A stretch of DNA of 8,572 nt. It comes from CALARM01 sp964431735 (lineage in GTDB: Bacteria; Vulcanimicrobiota; SpSt-956; JAKJGF01). The stretch's first letter is position 1. The number at the start of each line of letters is the position of its first letter. Shown piece by piece: positions 6,322 through 8,572 of this stretch. The notes beneath the pieces were generated by a model. It was not told the origin of the DNA. It saw only the letters and a list, made by a program, of their open reading frames with translations, and searched no databases. A program made the translations under genes and the position numbers. The stretch lies in contig CAYSLJ010000230.1 in the NCBI GenBank assembly GCA_964431735.1, forward strand, positions 1 through 8,572, given 5' to 3'.

Positions 6322-6540
6322 CCTTAGTACCGTAACAGGTAAAAGGTTACCCATAAAAAGCTTCTGCCTGGCAGGCTCTGGAGAAGAAAAATTAGTTTTT
6401 TCTATAGTATTAAAAATTAAATAAGGGTTAATTTATTGTCTGTAAAACAAATTATATAAGGCAAATTATTTTTCTTCGTAAGAGCCTGTCAGGCAGAAGC
6501 TGATAAAATGGTTACGAACTTATCTGGAGAGGTACTTAGG
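6322..6540. repeat. Extended imperfect palindrome around the inverted-repeat element
   Basis: The inverted symmetry extends beyond the core element. CCTTAGTACC (6322-6331) is nearly the reverse complement of GGTACTTAGG (6531-6540), and between these ends and the core both arms keep related sequence containing GGTTAC. The full span of about 219 bp separates repeat unit B from unit C. It may be an older palindromic element whose arms have diverged, or an insertion whose ends coincide with the edges of the A/B/C units. Confidence 0.55.
6359..6501. mobile_element. Inverted-repeat element, MITE- or BIME-like
   Basis: The left arm (6359-6394, starting AGCTTCTGCCTGGCAGGCTC) is matched in reverse complement by the right arm (6463-6501, AGCTTCTGCCTGACAGGCTC when inverted), with few mismatches across about 35 bp. 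Each arm carries its own small palindrome, GCCTG-N-CAGGC. The 68-base centre is AT-rich with no open frame. ATAAAA occurs just outside both ends (6353-6358, 6503-6508) and could be a target duplication, but the sequence is low-complexity. It could be a non-autonomous transposon or a pair of inverted REP palindromes. Confidence 0.65.
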
Positions 6541-6650
6541 AGTTGTAAAAAAATAACCTTATCATATTTAAAATCGTGACGCGTAACGCGTAACGCGTTA
6601 CGCGAGGACAAAAACCATAATTTTCCAGAGTTATTTTCTTACAGTCCCTT
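6534..6650. repeat. Long intergenic repeat unit C (about 117 bp)
   Basis: A more diverged copy of units A and B. It starts ACTTAGGAGTTGTAAAAAAA, has ATCGTGACG entering the array, CGAGGA after it, and the tail CCAGAGTTATTTTCTTACAG. It ends about 20 bases before the ribosome site of the small gene at 6685, so the leader of that gene is partly built from the repeat. Confidence 0.75.
6575..6602. repeat. CGTNACG heptamer array 4 (central bases G, A, A, T)
   Basis: Four heptamers followed by CGAGGA. The last two form the perfect palindrome CGTAACGCGTTACG. The first two (G, A) pair with one mismatch. Confidence 0.93.
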
Positions 6651-6658
6651 ATTATAAA
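6631..6658 (+). promoter_or_regulatory. Weak candidate promoter for the small gene / deiminase pair
   Basis: TATAAA (6653-6658) follows TTATTT (6631-6636) at 16-base spacing, inside and just after repeat unit C. The -35 match is poor. It is offered only as the best site in the gap before 6685. Confidence 0.25.
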
Positions 6659-6684
6659 ATTTTTATAAACAGGAGATTTTTATT

Positions 6685-6858
6685 ATGAAAGATCATGAAA
6701 AGCCTGTCATGCGAACCGGGAATTTTGAAGAAGAAAGGCAGAGGATCATAGAAGAATATAAAAAAGGTAATTATTTGAAAACTATAGCAGATTATGCTAT
6801 GGAGGAAAAAAAGAAAGAGGAGAAAGGGAACAATGAAAATAAACAATCAGAATCATGA
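6685..6858 (+). CDS. Small charged protein of unknown function (57 aa)
   Basis: An ATG at 6685 with AGGAG (6671-6675) 9 bases upstream opens a 57-codon frame ending in TGA at 6856-6858. The product begins MKDHEKPVMRTGNFEEERQR, continues with IIEEYKKGNYLKTIADYAM, and ends in a Lys/Glu/Asn-rich tail. It has no signal peptide, membrane segment or cysteine, and residues 14-47 look helical and highly charged. I do not recognise a family. The frame overlaps the next gene by 26 bases (+1 relative to it), an arrangement typical of translational coupling. The strong ribosome site and overlap are the evidence that it is real. It could be a regulator, partner or leader of the deiminase-like enzyme, but no function is shown. 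Confidence 0.65.
   Translation: MKDHEKPVMRTGNFEEERQRIIEEYKKGNYLKTIADYAMEEKKKEEKGNNENKQSES
6818..6828 (+). promoter_or_regulatory. Purine-rich ribosome site for the deiminase-like gene
   Basis: AGGAGAAAGGG lies inside the small upstream gene, 4 to 10 bases before the ATG at 6833. The alternative in-frame ATG at 6794 has no such site in front of it and would add a 13-residue Lys/Arg tract encoded by this same purine run, so 6833 is preferred. Confidence 0.6.
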
Positions 6859-8350
6859 AGGGATGCACATAGGAAAACTTTCGGAACAGAGAGAAAAAAT
6901 ATTAAAAGAAGTCTGTCTTGATAAAGATAAAATGGATTCATTTATGAAAGAGGACAGAGGAGAAAAAATATCTATTAAACTGGATATGAATAAGCTCAAA
7001 ATTTTTAAAAGCTCCGGTTCAGAAAGAGACAGCGTACCATGTCCATCCCATAAAGAAATAAGTGTAAATTTCGGAGATATAAAAGGAACCCTTACAAGGG
7101 TAATGCAGAGATTCAATGCAGGTAAAGACGGAACTATAAGCAGTCTGGATATGGATGGCTATATGCTCCCGGCCAATGAAGGTCATGTATCACACATGTG
7201 TCTTACATACGGCCTTTATCACAGCGTAAAAGAAAACTATCTGGAAGCAATAAAAACTTTTGTGTCAAAGATGCCATCTGCTAAATTTACTGTTCTCACT
7301 ACAAATGAAGCAGACAGAAAAGAACTGAAGAGCTATATAGAAAAACTGGCAAAAGAACAGATAATTACCAATCCTGAAAGGGTTAATATAGTTAATTCCG
7401 ATGAGAATCTTTCCATATGGGCCCAGGATTCGGCTCTTGTTGTCGGGAACAGGGTTATAGAGCAGGACAGAATAGGTTTTCCAGGGCCAGGCGATAAAAC
7501 TGTAGCAGAACAGGTGGCGAAGGCAAATTCCGGCGTAAAATATGATAAGATGGAAGGTATATATATTGACGGAGGCAACCAGCTTGCCACAAATGATAAA
7601 CTTTTTGTAGGGTCTGATGCCATAGCCTTTATGGTGAATAATATGAAGTCTTATCCGAAGAAATATAATAAAATAATCGCAGATCTGAAGATAGAAGGAG
7701 CAGAGAACATCACTAAAGAAGAGCTTGCAAAGCTGATGCTTGACAGAACATTTCCCCATCAAAAGGTCATCATAGTAGGTTATCAGGGAGAACAGCCTGC
7801 TTTTCATATAGATATGGCTATGACACCTCTGGGCAAACCGGATCCGGAAACAGGGAAAGCAGTTATAACTATAGGAGATCCCTCAATGGCCACAGGTATC
7901 CTTACCGATATAAAGAAAAATAATCCTGAGAAATATGCTAAATATGAAGAAGAAATCAAAAAGAAAATTGCCCGTGCCCCCGGCCACCCCCTTGATCAGC
8001 TTATGAATACGGTAAATAGAGATGGTGACCTTCAGACAAAATTTGATGCCATAGCCAGCGGATTTGAACAGGCAGGTTATAAAATAGAAAGAGTCCCTTA
8101 TCTGGGAAGTACATCCACAAGGGGAGTACCATGGATAACCTATAATAATTCCGTAATAGACGGTGATAATATATTTATCCCGAATTTCGGCATACCGGAA
8201 CTGGATGAACCGTCAAATAATCTATATAAAAAATATGGTTATACCCCTGTACCGCTGGATATGACTGCCATAAGTTCCCTTCAGGGAGCAATAAACTGTA
8301 TTACAAAAGTAATTGAAAGACAGTATAACAGTCACGAACGTAACGGGTAA
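6833..8350 (+). CDS. Pentein-fold guanidino enzyme (agmatine / peptidylarginine deiminase-like)
   Basis: This 505-aa protein shows the pentein guanidine-enzyme motifs in order: WAQD (196-199, catalytic Asp199), YIDGGN (244-249), FHIDMAM (His325, Asp327) and QGAINCIT near the C-terminus (nucleophile Cys489). Agmatine deiminases and the PPAD-type peptidylarginine deiminases use this Asp-His-Asp-Cys set to turn a guanidine into a ureido group, releasing ammonia. Relatives usually read W-x-R-D; here the Arg is Gln198, which may change substrate choice. The first 100 or so residues are an extension of no recognised domain, and the protein is longer than a typical agmatine deiminase (about 350-370). 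No signal peptide is evident. It is coupled to the 57-aa gene, and no polyamine genes are nearby, so free agmatine is not favoured over a protein or peptide arginine. Confidence 0.8.
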   Translation: MKINNQNHEGMHIGKLSEQREKILKEVCLDKDKMDSFMKEDRGEKISIKLDMNKLKIFKSSGSERDSVPCPSHKEISVNFGDIKGTLTRVMQRFNAGKDGTISSLDMDGYMLPANEGHVSHMCLTYGLYHSVKENYLEAIKTFVSKMPSAKFTVLTTNEADRKELKSYIEKLAKEQIITNPERVNIVNSDENLSIWAQDSALVVGNRVIEQDRIGFPGPGDKTVAEQVAKANSGVKYDKMEGIYIDGGNQLATNDKLFVGSDAIAFMVNNMKSYPKKYNKIIADLKIEGAENITKEELAKLMLDRTFPHQKVIIVGYQGEQPAFHIDMAMTPLGKPDPETGKAVITIGDPSMATGILTDIKKNNPEKYAKYEEEIKKKIARAPGHPLDQLMNTVNRDGDLQTKFDAIASGFEQAGYKIERVPYLGSTSTRGVPWITYNNSVIDGDNIFIPNFGIPELDEPSNNLYKKYGYTPVPLDMTAISSLQGAINCITKVIERQYNSHERNG

Positions 8351-8376
8351 TACCGTTTAGCTGTCAACTATAGTGC

Positions 8377-8418
8377 TTTGCCCGGTGCTCCGGAGCAACG
8401 AAGTCCCTGAAGGGCAAA
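8377..8418. repeat. Nested palindrome after the deiminase-like gene
   Basis: TTTGCCC (8377-8383) pairs with GGGCAAA (8412-8418). Inside is the perfect palindrome TGCTCCGGAGCA (8386-8397) and a small CCC-TGAA-GGG hairpin (8405-8414) that competes with the outer stem. It starts 26 bases after the stop at 8350. The + strand has an A-run rather than a T-run after the stem, so it is not a standard terminator; it may be a REP-like element or a 3'-end stabiliser. Confidence 0.6.
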
Positions 8419-8489
8419 AAATATCATGGCAGCACAGATATATTTTATTTATTGACCTGAGCATAAGCATGTAATAAAGGTCTTCCTCC

Positions 8490-8544
8490 CGTAACACGTT
8501 ACGCGAGGATACTAAGTACCTATCCGAAAAGTAATATTTATTCT
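8490..8544. repeat. CGTNACG array 5 with part of a long repeat unit
   Basis: A two-unit array (8490-8503) reads CGTAACA-CGTTACG and is followed by CGAGGATACTAAG, matching the sequence after array 2. Its one departure from the pattern (A at 8496) falls in the loop of the predicted hairpin and leaves the CGTAA/TTACG stem intact. The next bases (TACCTATCCGAAAAGTAAT) resemble the start of units A and B. The sequence before the array does not match the other units. Apart from this and the palindrome at 8377, the 222-base stretch after 8350 shows no gene. Confidence 0.75.
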
Positions 8545-8572
8545 ACACCCTTCCGGTGTGTGAGGCTCTGGA
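8545..8572. repeat. Hairpin and partial palindromic repeat at the window edge
   Basis: ACACC (8545-8549) pairs with GGTGT (8555-8559) across CTTCC. The last ten bases, AGGCTCTGGA (8563-8572), are identical to part of the left arm of the inverted-repeat element at 6359. A further copy may begin or be broken here, but the window ends too soon to tell. Confidence 0.35.

Noticed and set aside
3819..6602. The heptamer arrays as a CRISPR array
   Set aside because: Units are 7 bases in direct tandem with no spacers of 20 bases or more, and the arrays are separated by genes and unrelated DNA. No cas genes are present; IscB is not a CRISPR-associated protein.
6794..6832. Extended start of the deiminase-like gene, adding a Lys/Arg-rich tail
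   Set aside because: The added basic residues come from reading the purine-rich ribosome-site region as codons, and no ribosome site precedes 6794.
6652..6846. 64-aa Phe-rich minus-strand frame resembling a membrane peptide
   Set aside because: It is the complement of the purine-rich small gene and the following ribosome-site region, which explains the Phe/Ile content.
7265..7807. 180-aa minus-strand open frame
   Set aside because: It lies wholly inside the deiminase-like gene, whose catalytic motifs are clear. The antisense product is rich in Phe, Ile and Tyr without domain features, as expected of a shadow frame.

Overview
The window is AT-rich bacterial DNA with short intergenic gaps, clear Shine-Dalgarno sites and many small palindromic repeats. 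The taxon cannot be fixed from sequence alone. An exported prolyl oligopeptidase suggests a cell with a periplasm or a secretion habit. The compact MKIN-type N-termini, the URO-D-family methyltransferase homologue and the IscB element would fit an uncultured or gut-type anaerobe, but that is inference.

Layout. (1) Bases 1-1594 carry an IscB (IS200/IS605-associated) element: a structured HEARO/omega-RNA leader, the iscB nuclease gene, and a right-end hairpin that overlaps the iscB stop. No tnpA transposase is present, so the element looks non-autonomous. A strong + strand terminator follows at 1632-1670. (2) Bases 1672-3792 (minus) encode a signal-peptide-bearing prolyl oligopeptidase (S9A) whose best start is an ATG two codons inside the longest reading frame. 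(3) 3965-4972 (+) is an orphan uroporphyrinogen-decarboxylase-family (MtaA/CmuA-like) protein. (4) 5115-6065 (+) is a stand-alone C39-like papain-fold cysteine protease with a long N-terminal extension of no recognised domain. (5) 6066-6684 is a gene-free repeat cluster. (6) 6685-6858 and 6833-8350 are an overlapping pair: a 57-aa charged small protein, and a pentein-fold guanidino-modifying enzyme of the agmatine deiminase / peptidylarginine deiminase (PPAD-like) type. (7) 8351-8572 is again gene-free and repeat-bearing.

The most unusual structure is a family of CG-rich arrays made of the heptamer CGTNACG, found at five intergenic sites (3819, 6133, 6258, 6575 and 8490) in otherwise AT-rich DNA. 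Units always occur in even numbers (4, 4, 2, 4, 2), so the real module is 14 bp, CGTNA-CGCG-TN'ACG: a 5-bp hairpin with a CGCG loop, in which N and N' are complementary in most modules. At least three arrays sit in longer units of about 110-125 bp, and between two of these units lies a roughly 143-bp inverted-repeat element with GCCTG-N-CAGGC palindromes at each end (BIME/MITE-like).

The genes do not form one obvious pathway. The C39-like protease and the deiminase-like enzyme, both cysteine-dependent and both flanked by the repeats, look like an accessory region, and a protein-modifying or host-interaction role is possible but unproven.
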